A stretch of DNA of 64,000 bases from Cercis canadensis. Taxonomy: Eukaryota; Streptophyta; Magnoliopsida; Fabales; Fabaceae. Location of the stretch: NCBI GenBank assembly GCA_003255065.1, contig QAOA01004621.1, positions 110,867 to 174,866 of the forward strand, given 5' to 3'. Positions 47,058-58,391 of the stretch are shown here, one piece after another; position 1 is the first letter of the stretch; the number at the start of each line of letters is the position of its first letter. The translations under genes were made by a program, and so were the position numbers. The notes under the pieces were generated by a model. It was not told where the DNA came from and made no database searches. It saw only the letters and a list, made by a program, of their open reading frames with translations.

Positions 47058-49193
47058 TAGTTCCTCAATCCTTAAGTCCAGCTAAATGACTGTAAAGAAG
47101 TACTTATTGGGAGGCAACCCAATATTTTTAGTGCTTTGTTTTTATCTTCATTTTCTTTATGTTTTGGGTTGAATCATTTTCTTTAAGTTTCTTAGTTGAT
47201 TTTTAGTTGAAGGAGAGCCCTGTATCCTATGTTTTTTTTGTGTAGGTTTTGTTAAAGACATTTCTACAAAATAAAAGTTCAATTCTAAGTTCAGAGTGCA
47301 TAACATGGGTAGAAACTCGGGCGTGTTCTACCCCGTGTGTGCCTTACAGAGACTCCAAATGGCAAACACAGCCAATGACATGGCTGTGTGGGTCCCCGTG
47401 TCCATTATCCAGAGGCTTATGAATCACCTAGAGCATCCAGGGAGAGAACACGGTCAGTGACACAACCATTTCATCAAGCGTGTAGATCATATAGAAGCTC
47501 AAAAGTGGAACACGACCAGTGACATGGTCGTGTTCATGCCTGTGTTGATTAGCCAGAATCAAATAACCTGAAACACGACCATGTCCATCCCAGGTAAGTA
47601 TCTAAGCATGCCATGTCACTAACACGGCCTGATACACGGGCGTGTCAAGCCCCGTGTTACTTACTCAGACACAACACGGCCATGTTGTGGGCGTGTCGCG
47701 CTGAAGTTTTAAAATTTGAAGTCACGGGTCACTCTTCATTTTCCAGAAACCCCTAATTTCCTCTCACTCTCTCCCAAATCCCTAACCCCGCTGGCATTTC
47801 CACTCCCATTTTCAGCCAATCCCACTCCATTAAACCCCAATTTTTTACTTAAGTTACATTTCCGCACTGCATCCCACCGTGGCATTTTGTTAATTTCCTC
47901 TTTGCGCACAGTAGCAGAATATGTTCTCCACCCACCTGTAAGTGCTCTGCCTTCACTCTTAGTTATTATAATTGACTGGTTGATTGAATTTTTGTGGGGT
48001 ATTGATGCTTATTCTGTTTTATTCTAAATGTGGGGGATGCTGCTGCCTTATCAAATTGCATAGTTATTAGAAAAAACTTGGCATTGTTGGTTGCTAATTT
48101 TTGGGAATTTGGGTGTTTAGGAATTCGTTTATTTGATTGAAATTTGCATTACTGTGGACACTGCCAGTAATAACTCTCGATATGCATTTGTTTATTTAAT
48201 TGAAATTGATACTGTACAATGTAGTTGTGGGAATGCCTGCTGATGTACAGCTCATAGCCAATGTTCACTGTTAATGTCATCTTGATATTACATACACTAT
48301 TGTTGTGGGAAATTTAAATTTGATACAGTTACATGGTTGCTTCGAGTTACATTGCTGATTTACTATGGGAATGCCTGCTGATTTATTGCTCATGGCCATT
48401 GATAACAGTTAATGCAGAATTGCCTTTGTATAATTTGCTGTGAGATTTATATTTATCAGTATTGTGAAGAGGTGCTATTGATTGACTGTTAGTGTGGGCT
48501 ATTGATTGATTTGAGGAATTGGTTTCTTTCTCTTACAACTACCATTGCTGTAAGGAATTTAAATTTGATTATGTTATATTGTTGCTGTGGGTAACCTTGC
48601 TGATTTATTGTGGGAATTCTTGCTGAAAGAACTAGTCTTGAGTTAGTGTTTTGGGACTGTCTGCTTACTAGGAAAATTGTGTTCTTTTTAGTGCTAAGAA
48701 GCAATGCTCTGGTTGAAATGTTGTTGTGGACATCTTATTGATTTAATATTCTTGTGAGATAATGGGGCTTTGTTCATTTTCCCCACGTATGACATTGCTG
48801 TAGAGTCCTGAGAGAATTATCACTGATGGTGTTCTTAGTGATTCTGGTTTGTTTTGATTTTTTGTAAATGTTGTGGACAATGACTTACTGCTTTGTTCCA
48901 AAGTGTTTGTCAACACTATGGGGGTTGATTTATTCTGTTTTAAAGCAGTCTTACTACCTTGTGCAAATTTTCAATGGCATTTTATAAACCTTACTTTTGA
49001 TTCTAATTTGTAAAAGGATATATTGAATTTTATTGTTTTGAACTATTTCCATCTTCCTACCCCCTAGTGTACAAGGACATATCGAATTGCTGCATGATGC
49101 ATGAATTTCCTATATATGTGGTGCTAGTCCTGTTTTACAAAGTTTCCATGCGTTGATATTCACATTGTTAATTTGTTTTTGCAGGAAACAACA
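47058..49193 (+). other. Spacer between integrase and third ORF region in the Athila-like element
   Basis: Non-coding. 47290-47700 holds a dense set of ACACGGCC / CCGTGT half sites as in the LTRs. 48100-48900 has recurring words such as TGTTGTGG(G), GGGAATGCCTGCTGAT and TTGCTGATTTA, a degenerate repeat. A splice acceptor-like TTTTTGCAG lies just before 49187, as expected if the third ORF is expressed from a spliced RNA. Confidence 0.6.
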
Positions 49194-50699
49194 TGACGAA
49201 GCGCACCGATGAATCACAGAAGTGCCATGAGAAGCTAAAGCCAAGGAAGAATCGCCCAACACCTCAAGAGTCACCATCTCCACCTGCCAAGAAAGGGAGA
49301 TCTAGAGCCATTGACACCTCCATCCTTCCTCAGGATGTCAGGGGCTGAGCATAAGAAACGGCTTGCCAAACTGTCCACCAAACCATTCAAACCCAGCCGC
49401 TACCCATAATGGCTTATACTATAGGCGTTGGGCCTTGAACAGGAGATGCGCCATCTACTCAACTTTAGTAATTGGAGCAACATCTTTGAGCTTCAAGAGT
49501 CGGCATACCAAGAACTCACTCTGGAGTTTCTAGCCACGGTGGAAATCAACGCCACATTCACAGACTCCCACACCTCATGGCACGAGCCAAACACCATCAG
49601 ATTCCGTCTTGGTGCTTTCATGCAGAGCATGAGCTTGCAAGAGTTCACAGAGGTAGCAGGGGTTCATCTACGATTCCTACGACATGGACTGGCACTCACC
49701 AAACACAAAGCCTACAGACTATTGGAAGACTATCAGCATTGAGGCCACTTATGAGGCCAAGAGGTCTAAGGCCTCCACTCTTCGATCTCCTGCCCTCCGC
49801 CTCATCCATAAGCTTCTAGTTCATTCATTGACTACGAGGAGGGAGAGCATCGAAGTCGTCAGCAAGAGGGACATGTTCTACCTCCGGTGCATCCATGAGA
49901 AGAACCATTGCCACCTGGGATATGTCTTCATTCAATTGGTCAGGGCAGTGGTGGATCAATCATCACCCGTCTGGCCCAGAACCTGAACCTCTTAGGTGAG
50001 GTGTCCACTCTCATCGTGGCTTGCTAACCCCTGCCGCTCGGGATGGACATACTAAAGGCCATGGGGATGGTCGAGCGTCGTTCTGACACTCAGGGCACAT
50101 ACCTCACTCTAGTCGGTGCTCCACCACGTGCAGTCCCCGAGGCACCACTAGCAGAGGGACCATCCACAGATGTCCCCGGGGAGCCCCAAGATGACAAACC
50201 ATCAGCAAGCCAACCCAAGCACCAACCTACAGAGGGCCCCAGCACATCAGCCCCTTCATCCTCACAACCCTTTCCAAGAGTTCCCTTCACATCACTCGAC
50301 GAGGAGGATCAGAAACCCACCGTCGTCAAGAGGCAACTGAGCCGCATAGAAGTGGAGGTCGATGGGACACAGGCCCAACTCAACCGCCTCATCGTGGACC
50401 ACCGCCAGATGCACCATGATATGCTCCAGTGGATGTCCTATGCACGAGCACATCACCAGTGGGTAGAGTCCACCTTACAGATGATGTGTCAAAGTATGGC
50501 ACTTCAACCACCATCACCACCCAGCTCACCTTGCTTCCACAACGCAGAGGACAATGCAGACCTAACTTCTTCAGTCGAACCGATTCGTCCTCCATGCACC
50601 ACCTCCCGAGTGCCACCACCTGAGTCACCGACTGCTCCGCCAACCGACTTGCCTTCTGAGCCACCTTCTGAGCATTTTGGAGACCAACCTAGGGAGTAG
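49194..50699 (+). pseudogene. Third ORF region of the Athila-like element
   Basis: Starts ATGACGAAGCGCACC after an acceptor-like TTGCAG. Later segments show YQELTLEFLATVEI, IRFRLGAFMQSMSLQEF and a proline-rich C-terminal part (PSTSAPSSSQPFPR) with a Q/H-rich segment, RQLSRIEVEVDGTQAQLNRL. This resembles the extra ORF found 3' of integrase in Athila-group elements, which has sometimes been compared with env. I see no convincing membrane anchor or signal peptide. Its GC content is far higher than its surroundings. Broken. Confidence 0.6.
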
Positions 50700-51726
50700 T
50701 TTATTTTTCTTTATTTCTTTTTGTAATTTATTTTGACATGACTTCAATAGTTCAGTATTTCAGTAAATTTTAATAGTTCTCAATCTTTTCTCTCTCTTTC
50801 TAGTTGTAACATTCTTTTTGCAGCCTCACCTTCCGCTTCACTGGGATGTCACCTGCACCTGCCCCGAACATCAAGACCCTCTTCACTCAGGGAGTATCTA
50901 TCCTCTTAATTTAACTTTCCATACACTGAGGAAAATGTATTACTTAAGTGTGGGGGTATTTTTTGTGCTTTAATTTGGAATGCTTTAACATGGTGCTTGA
51001 ACTGAACAAGTTATGAATGTATGAAGTAATTCGAACTAGAATATTATGCTCTTAAAGTGATATTCCTGGGAATCTTGTTTTTCTGTGTTGTGTTTTATTA
51101 TTTTTGCTTAATACCTTGCCTTTTAGCTAGCTGCATGATGAGGTCACCACTTAGGTTCAGTGGACCTGGGATTTTGAAATATAACATTGTACTAGTCAGC
51201 CCTGAATGTCTGATATGAATAATACCCTGTGCCCTTTCATTTCTTTCCAAAAAAAAAATATTTGAGTAGTTGTTTTGACCATAGTGGAGCTCAGCTCCTC
51301 TACCTTCTGTGGTTGAAACTGGAGAAGAATACGAGCATGCCATCGAAGCATAACTAGTTGAATGTGGGTTGCAGGCAATGACAGGACACCACATCCTAGG
51401 ACCCCTAACTATGCAAGAAAAGAAAAAATAATAGCACACTTGAGTTCTTAGCATTAAGTATTTATATTTCTGTCTATGATTAGAACATAGTAATAAGCAT
51501 AGGGTAATTCTATTCAGATGCAGAGGGGTGAGCTAAGACAATTTTGTGGTTCAATAACCGGGTTCATGAGTTAAGCATAGGAACTGAATAATGCACTTGT
51601 TTAGGGTAAAGTACATAGCATAAACTTCTTTGAACTGAATTATTTTCCCAAGGATAGAGCTTGTAAAGAGACTTCTTCTAATTTGAATTGCTTAAGGACA
51701 AGCAATTGCTTAAATGTGGGGGGATT
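50700..51726 (+). other. 3' non-coding region and polypurine tract of the Athila-like element
   Basis: T-rich. The AAGTGTGGGGGTATTT-type phrase occurs near 50945 and AAATGTGGGGGGATTT at about 51711-51726 directly before the 3' LTR. The latter is the polypurine tract. Confidence 0.7.
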
Positions 51727-53221
51727 TGATATTTTCCTATTATGCCTTTAAGTTCCATGTTTTACCAATGGATTCTTACTTAGATTTGAGTAAATTTGTT
51801 TTAAACATGGTACTTAACTCATGTATTTGTGTTATCAGGTGTTTCTCTGGTTGATCAAGCTAAAGGAAGGATTTTAGGAAGTAACTGGAGCAAAATCAGA
51901 AGAATTTGAAGTGCAGACAGGGGACACGGCCCACACACGGCCGTGTGTGTGCTAGTGTCCAGCATCCAGAAAGCCCTGCTCCAGTTTAATGAGAAACACG
52001 GCTAGGATTTGTGAACAACACGCCCGTGTTGGTTCCGTGTTCACAATCCAGAGACACCCTAAGATGAACACGCCTTCAGCATAAGTGAACATGGCCATGT
52101 TGATGTTAACACAGCCTGCAGAAGAATAGACATGGCGTGTTGGAGGCCGTGTTTGTAGTCCAGAAGAGGAGTTTAAATGACATGCCTAGCCACCTTAAGT
52201 TAACACGCCCGTGTCCTTGCCGTGTTCGAGCTTCTGAAGGTGAAACCCTAGAATTCGAAGTAGTATATATTTGAACCTAAAGGGGAAAGAAGGGGATCTT
52301 TTGGTTGTCAAACATTCAGGGTTCTTTGGAGACATCAGAGGCCAGGTGCGGCAAGAGCACTTTGTAGGCTTGGAGAAGAACAAGATAGAAGATCAACCCC
52401 TTGAAAGAATTCATATGAATAAGTTTTTCTGATTCTATCTTGTCTTCTCTGTGTTCTCTTGATTCAGATTTTATCATGAACTAATTTGTAAAAGTTTAGA
52501 TAGGATGAACCCTAGAACTATATTTGCACTCTTCTCTCTTTGATTTAATGAGATTACCATTCCTTTCTTAGAATTATCTATGATTATTATTTGTGTTGGA
52601 TTGATAAAGCATGCTATTGATGTAACACCAGATTTTAGTTTATAGATTGAGAAATTGTAAATTGAACAAGATCACTTGTAGGCAGTGGGATTTGCTTGGA
52701 ATCACTAGAGATAGGGTTCACATAAGTCTTCTGATTTGAGTCAATGTACTAAAGGAATTCACAGAACACGAGCTAATGCATTCTTGGGGGGTTTTGATTA
52801 GGAAAAGATTTCAGTCAATCAACCTAGGAATAGATGTCATATTGCTTGAAAAAGAATAAGGCATAATTCAGGAATTTCCCTTAGTCTAAGTAAAGATTTG
52901 GTGACCATTGAGTTAAAAATGAAAGTGCAATGTTTGTTCTAGGGGGATTCTTATCTAGACCTGTCCTTCTCAATTGATAAATCTATTAAATTCCTTGTTA
53001 TTATTTTCTTGTCTTATTTATATTAGTTTAGATTAAGTAGTTCATTCATTAAACCACAATTCTGAGATTAGATAATAGAAAAAGGATTACTACTAATAGC
53101 TATAGTTCTTCGTGGGAATGATATCCATACTCAAATAAGCTATTCTACAAAATGATAGATACACTTGCCTAGAGTGATTGTAGTATTGATTTAATTGAAT
53201 ACAATACTAAATGAAACACCA
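51727..53221 (+). repeat. 3' LTR of the Athila-like element
   Basis: 1495 bp, TGATATTTTCC to GAAACACCA. It includes the CGTGGGAATGATATCC and ACACTTGCC words near its end. Confidence 0.88.
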
Positions 53222-53226
53222 CTATA

Positions 53227-53510
53227 TCAAACTTGCGCTTGTTGCATAAGAAATTTTGACTAAGGTGTTTGCAAGCACGAAACTAATTTGTAGGTATGAT
53301 GTCATGAAGGATTAGCCACATTAAATCTTTAATTTGTTCTAGAGCCACAAGCCTCCACACCTAGTTCCACCTTTGAGTATCCATCTGATTTTTTTTCTTA
53401 TATATTAACCAATGATACCTAGCTTTTGCTGTATAAACCCTAGTTGTGGTATTTCTCCAAACAATCATGTCTTGAATATCACCATACTGAGCAACGACAC
53501 CCTAAAGATC
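53227..53510 (-). pseudogene. LINE (L1-type): zf-RVT region
   Basis: The minus strand reads DMIVWRNTTTRVYTAKARYHW, then WRLVALEQIKDLMWLILHD, RACKHLSQNFLCNKRKFDI, following the zf-RVT pattern (D-x-x-x-W-x-x-x-x-G-x-[YF]-[ST]-V-K-x-x-Y..., C-x-x-C). Stops interrupt it. The domain breaks off at the CTATA target duplication of the Gypsy element and resumes at 39117. Reverse transcriptase upstream (right of 53510) is not recognisable. Confidence 0.65.
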
Positions 53511-56192
53511 TTATCTAAAACACAAACATTTCCATATCAAAGTCTCCATATTTGGATGTGATAATAATTACTAATAATGCTAATGATAATGCATTTCAGA
53601 AAATTCATAGCCACAACATGTTAAAGATCGCCTGTATAGGAACTTATCTAACAAAAATAGATCAACCTTGACCATAGTATCTATTTAAATATCAAAATGA
53701 AACTTCTTAATTTTTGACATTCCTAGGCAATTCTCTGAACAATCAATTTTTAAAAGGAAAATGAACCTAATCATGAGAATGAAAAGAAAATGAATGTTTC
53801 ATTTTTATTGAAACTTCTTTCATTTAATTAATCTTAAAATTTCTATCCAATTCCATATTTTCCTTATTCTTCCTATACCATGATGTATTTTCACTACCAT
53901 TATTTTGAGTGGATAATCTTGTTTCTACTCTAATTCCTAACCCCATTTTTTTTCATATCATTATCTTTAGTAGGAAGACCCAATGGATTAACTGAATTTA
54001 TAAATATATATAAATTATACTAAAGTAGAAGAGTTGCAGGAGATACTGCAATAATTATTTGTTTCATGTGTTATTCAATGATGGTTCAGTTTTTTCATTT
54101 TTTCTATCCAAAACTTCCTTTTTCCCTCATTTTAATCTACACACATCTCTTTATTATCTTTGTCTTCTAATTATACATGTAATCATTTTTTTCACCATTT
54201 CTTCTTTTCTCTTCCCATGTCATCTCTTCTCTTTCCCATGTATCATTTACTCTTATCTTCATCTTGATGTCATATTTCATTTTTCCTATATGCTTCTATC
54301 AACTACTTTTCAATCTCCCCATACTTCAACAATTTTCTTTGATTCCTTTATTACCAATTTTTATTTTTCCTATGCATCTCTTTGATTCATACTTCCTTTG
54401 TCCTACACATTTCAAAGGTATTCACAACTTTTATGTTCCCTCTCGTCTCTTGATAGTAATTCACGAAAAAGACTGAATTACCAGTGGGAAAAGTCTTTCT
54501 GAAAAACAGAGATCATAAGATAAAAAGCCACCCTTAAAGCCCAAGGCATCTTAGAAGCCATTTTTTCTCTACTCAAAGGCAGTGTTTTTCCTAAATAATT
54601 TTTTATTCTTTTTATACATTTATATATATTGTGAGATTGGTGAATATTTTTCTCCTTTTCCTCTATATTTACTCTCTATATTTTCTATTGTTCCTCTAAA
54701 AATATTGCATGGCCTCTTTGCAAGTCAAACACCAAAATCAGCAAGCATAACATATTAGATCAGGGACTTAATGTGTTTTACATGGTGGAGTTGCTTTCAC
54801 TAAAAGCCTTTGATTTTTGTCTTTCCTGCTACTTTAGTTGCTCCATTTACATTTGGGTGAATATATTTGATTTAAACTTGCAATTGGTTATGTTTATGGC
54901 TAAGCATTTATGCTCCCATCAAAGGTTTTTCATGCTTTGAACGTCAGTGAATGTTGAAGAACTGAATGTAGCTTATTCACACTTTTCTTATGGTTTTTGT
55001 TAGACTATGGTAAGCCGATTATTCTTTTAGGAAGCCCTTTAGCATAACTTAAGTTTCACAATAAAAATTTGTGACATATAGAATCATCTCGCTATCTGCT
55101 ATTTTGTTTTCAAATTTTATGTTATTTCTACTTTAGGTTAACCCTTTGATTTTGGTAATTTTTTTCATTCTCCCAACTGTGTTCTGGATATGTTTTTGTG
55201 CTTTCAACAACTACATTTGACAATGAAACCATTGATGATCGTTGCTTCCCTTGAGGTACTTTTCCTTCTATCTTAAACACACCTATTTGTTCTCTCTTAT
55301 TCCTTATCCAGAATATCACCCTATCTTTCTATCTTTTGGAAGACCCTAACAATAAAATAATCACCATAGTTTACTATTTTGTTGTGGTCATTTTTCACAT
55401 ACATGGCCAATTAAAACAATACATTTTAACTTATTGTTAATTCATCTCAATTTTAGAGTGACTGAATTCATGTACATCATACTTTCAAGTTTGTAGTACA
55501 TTGTAATGCGTTTTAACCTACTAACATCAAGATATCTACCAATAGAATATTCTACAAATTGAAAGGATCTATATATGATCAGTATTTTTCAAAAAAAATA
55601 ATGGAAGAAAATAATTAGAATGAAAAACCAAAAGAATTTAATAAAAATGACACATAGAGTAAACATTCTAAGATTGATAGATTTAATAGAAATCACATTT
55701 CAAAATTAGTTAGCATCCTAAAATTTTATGAAAATACTCACCAATGGAAAAAGTAATCTTTAATCAAGATAATAATTTAGATTTCTCTTTATATTAAAGA
55801 GCTAAGATCATGGTCAGTGTTAATTGAGGCAAACAAATAGAACAGAATCTCTTAGAAGTTTAACTCTCCAAATATGTTTTTGTATGTATAACACCCATGC
55901 ACCAACTAAAATTTGTCAGTTAATTCATTTTTTAAAGTTTGACCTATTCGCATGTTTACACATAAAATTATGTAGAATGTTAGCAATAATCTTGTACATT
56001 ATAAAATTTGTTTACCAAGAAGTACATAATCTAATAAAGGAAGTATAAATAAAGTTGACATCTATATATTATTTCCCATACATTTAATCAAGAAAAGGAA
56101 CTAAGGTTACTTCCTAAGATCTACCCAATAAAAGAAAATTTTCACATTCCTATTAAACTATGCAAAGTAGGAAGTAGGAACCTTCCCTTAAG
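53511..56192. other. AT-rich intergenic DNA
   Basis: Short open frames only; long pyrimidine-rich stretch at 54060-54470. No gene recognised. Confidence 0.4.
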
Positions 56193-58391
56193 GAATGGAG
56201 CCATAACAAAAAGAAAATAAAATAATTAGTTGACCCTTATAAGAATAGAGGGCACAAAATTATGAAAATGCAAGCAATTCACCATGAAAACAACTAACAC
56301 TTTCCCAATGCCACAAGTTTGCAAAATTAGCAACCCACATGTGCTTCATGCTTTGTAAGGTAGCAAACATATGATTGAAGAATAAAGAACAAATATTGTG
56401 CAGTGAAATAGAGATTATAGATCCAGAAAATTAAACTTTCAAACAAAAAAATTTAAATTGGAAGTATTCTCAATGAAATAGAAATTAAATCACAGGAAAA
56501 AAGAATTATACTTGACTGCTTTGATTGACCAGTAGGTGCCTCAAGAGCAATAATTTAATTTTGTGTATCATAGACTATGTATAAATTTGGGGTATTACAT
56601 GTCCCATACTGAATAAGCTACCCTTGTTGTATAGACTCTAACAGCAAAAAACAATTACAATAATCAAATTCTAGTGCAAATAAATTTTGTAACAAATTTG
56701 AAAATTTTCATCTTTTACTTATTTGATTGAGTAATGGATATTCAATACCTCGATAATCCTATTAGAGTTTCCGTAAGTAGATAGTTTAGGGTCTAAATTT
56801 AGTGCAACCTGAAACTCTATAATGTATTCTTTTTTTATCCTAAAACCCTTCATGGGTGGATAAACAATTGAATTTGCTTTTCATTATCATCCACACCCCA
56901 ATTATCAACTATCCAAAACCAACTTGTTTCATTTGCTTATCTTAAAATAGGACATTTAATAATAATAAAAAAATTGCTATAATGCATGTCNCAAGAACCC
57001 TAAATTATTTATTAGTCTTTCCCAAGGTCAAACAAAAGTATTTCTAAGTTATGAACCCACGATATTCCTATGTGAATTGCGAACAACCTAGAAATTCACT
57101 TAATTCTATGGTTCTTTTTAAATAGCTACACAGGCCATGGAGGTATATTTCTATCCTACATGCAATCTATATTCATAATCTCTATGATCTTTAATTACAA
57201 ATTACCTCTCAGTCTCATTGTAATTATCTAATCGACTAATTGGTGATCAAGTAATTAGAAGCATGAAGACTTGAGAAGAAGAAGACAATTTAATAAAGGA
57301 GTTCTTGAATTAAAGAAATAGAAAATAACAAATCATCCTAGCTAGGCTACATCATAGCCCTAGAAGGGAATTTAGTTCATAGCAAAAAGGACGAACATAA
57401 TAAAATTCAATCTAGACATGGTTCAAAAGGAAGAAGAATAAAAACTCTGAAGAGAAGCTCCCAATCTTCTTGTGCCCTTCTCCAATCCTTGTTTTTGCTC
57501 TCCTCCTTGCTTCCAAAAAGTCCAGAAAAGGATCCTTTAAAAATTCTTAAGAGTTCCCTTTTATACTTGCCTCTAAAAGCCTTAAAAAACTAAGGAATGG
57601 AGCCATAACAAAAAGAAAATAAAATAATTAGTTGACCCTTATAAGAATAGAGGGCACAAAATTATGAAAATGCAAGCAATTCACCATGAAAACAACTAAC
57701 ACTTTCCCAATGCCACAAGTTTGCAAAATTAGCAACCCACATGTGCTTCATGCTTTGTAAGGTAGCAAACATATGATTGAAGAATAAAGAACAAATATTG
57801 TGCAGTGAAATAGAGATTATAGATCCAGAAAATTAAACTTTCAAACAAAAAAATTTAAATTGGAAGTATTCTCAATGAAATAGAAATTAAATCACAGGAA
57901 AAAAGAATTATACTTGACTGCTTTGATTGACCAGTAGGTGCCTCAAGAGCAATAATTTAATTTTATGTATCATAGACTATGTATAAATTTGGGGTATTAC
58001 ATGTCCCATACTGAATAAGCTACCCTTGTTGTATAGACTCTAACAGCAAAAAACAATTACAATAATCAAATTCTAGTGCAAATAAATTTTGTAACAAATT
58101 TGAAAATTTTCATCTTTTACTTATTTGATTGAGTAATGGATATTCAATACCTCGATAATCCTATTAGAGTTTCCGTAAGTAGATAGTTTAGGGTCTAAAT
58201 TTAGTGCAACCTGAAACTCTATAATGTATTCTTTTTTTATCCTAAAACCCTTCATGGGTGGATAAACAATTGAATTTGCTTTTCATTATCATCCACACCC
58301 CAATTATCAACTATCCAAAACCAACTTGTTTCATTTGCTTATCTTAAAATAGGACATTTAATAATAATAAAAAAATTGCTATAATGCATGT
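56193..58391. repeat. Near-identical 0.8-kb direct duplication around an N and an LTR piece
   Basis: 56193-56990 and about 57592-58390 are nearly identical (I noticed one difference, near 56563/57964). Between them is a single N (56991), then 56992-57594, which matches 2093-2695 of the family A LTR at roughly 98%. The right junction shares the word TAAGGA with the normal copy. This looks more like an assembly join than a natural tandem duplication. Confidence 0.8.

Larger units (their letters stand above)
39123..53221 (+). mobile_element. Athila-like Gypsy retrotransposon (fossil) with third ORF region
   Basis: The 5' LTR starts TGATATTTTCC at 39123; the 3' LTR is 51727-53221 and ends ACACCA. 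An exact duplication CTATA (39118-39122, 53222-53226) flanks it. Between them, in Gypsy order: gag (41753-42952), protease (about 43500-43966), reverse transcriptase and RNase H (44399-45700), integrase (about 45950-47057), a 2.1-kb spacer, a third ORF region (49194-50699) and a polypurine tract (about 51716-51724). Total 14.1 kb including a nested 1.28-kb solo LTR (40451-41731). The coding regions carry multiple breaks (roughly six or more). LTR divergence looks like a few percent, so it is moderately young. It landed inside the LINE fossil. Confidence 0.9.

Noticed and set aside
50090-50664. Minus-strand open frames within the third ORF region
   Set aside because: Shadows of the GC-rich plus-strand region; no family signature.
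54059-54476. Hydrophobic open frames suggesting membrane protein
   Set aside because: They come from a T/C-rich tract; leucine, phenylalanine and serine content follows composition, and no start or splice context is seen.
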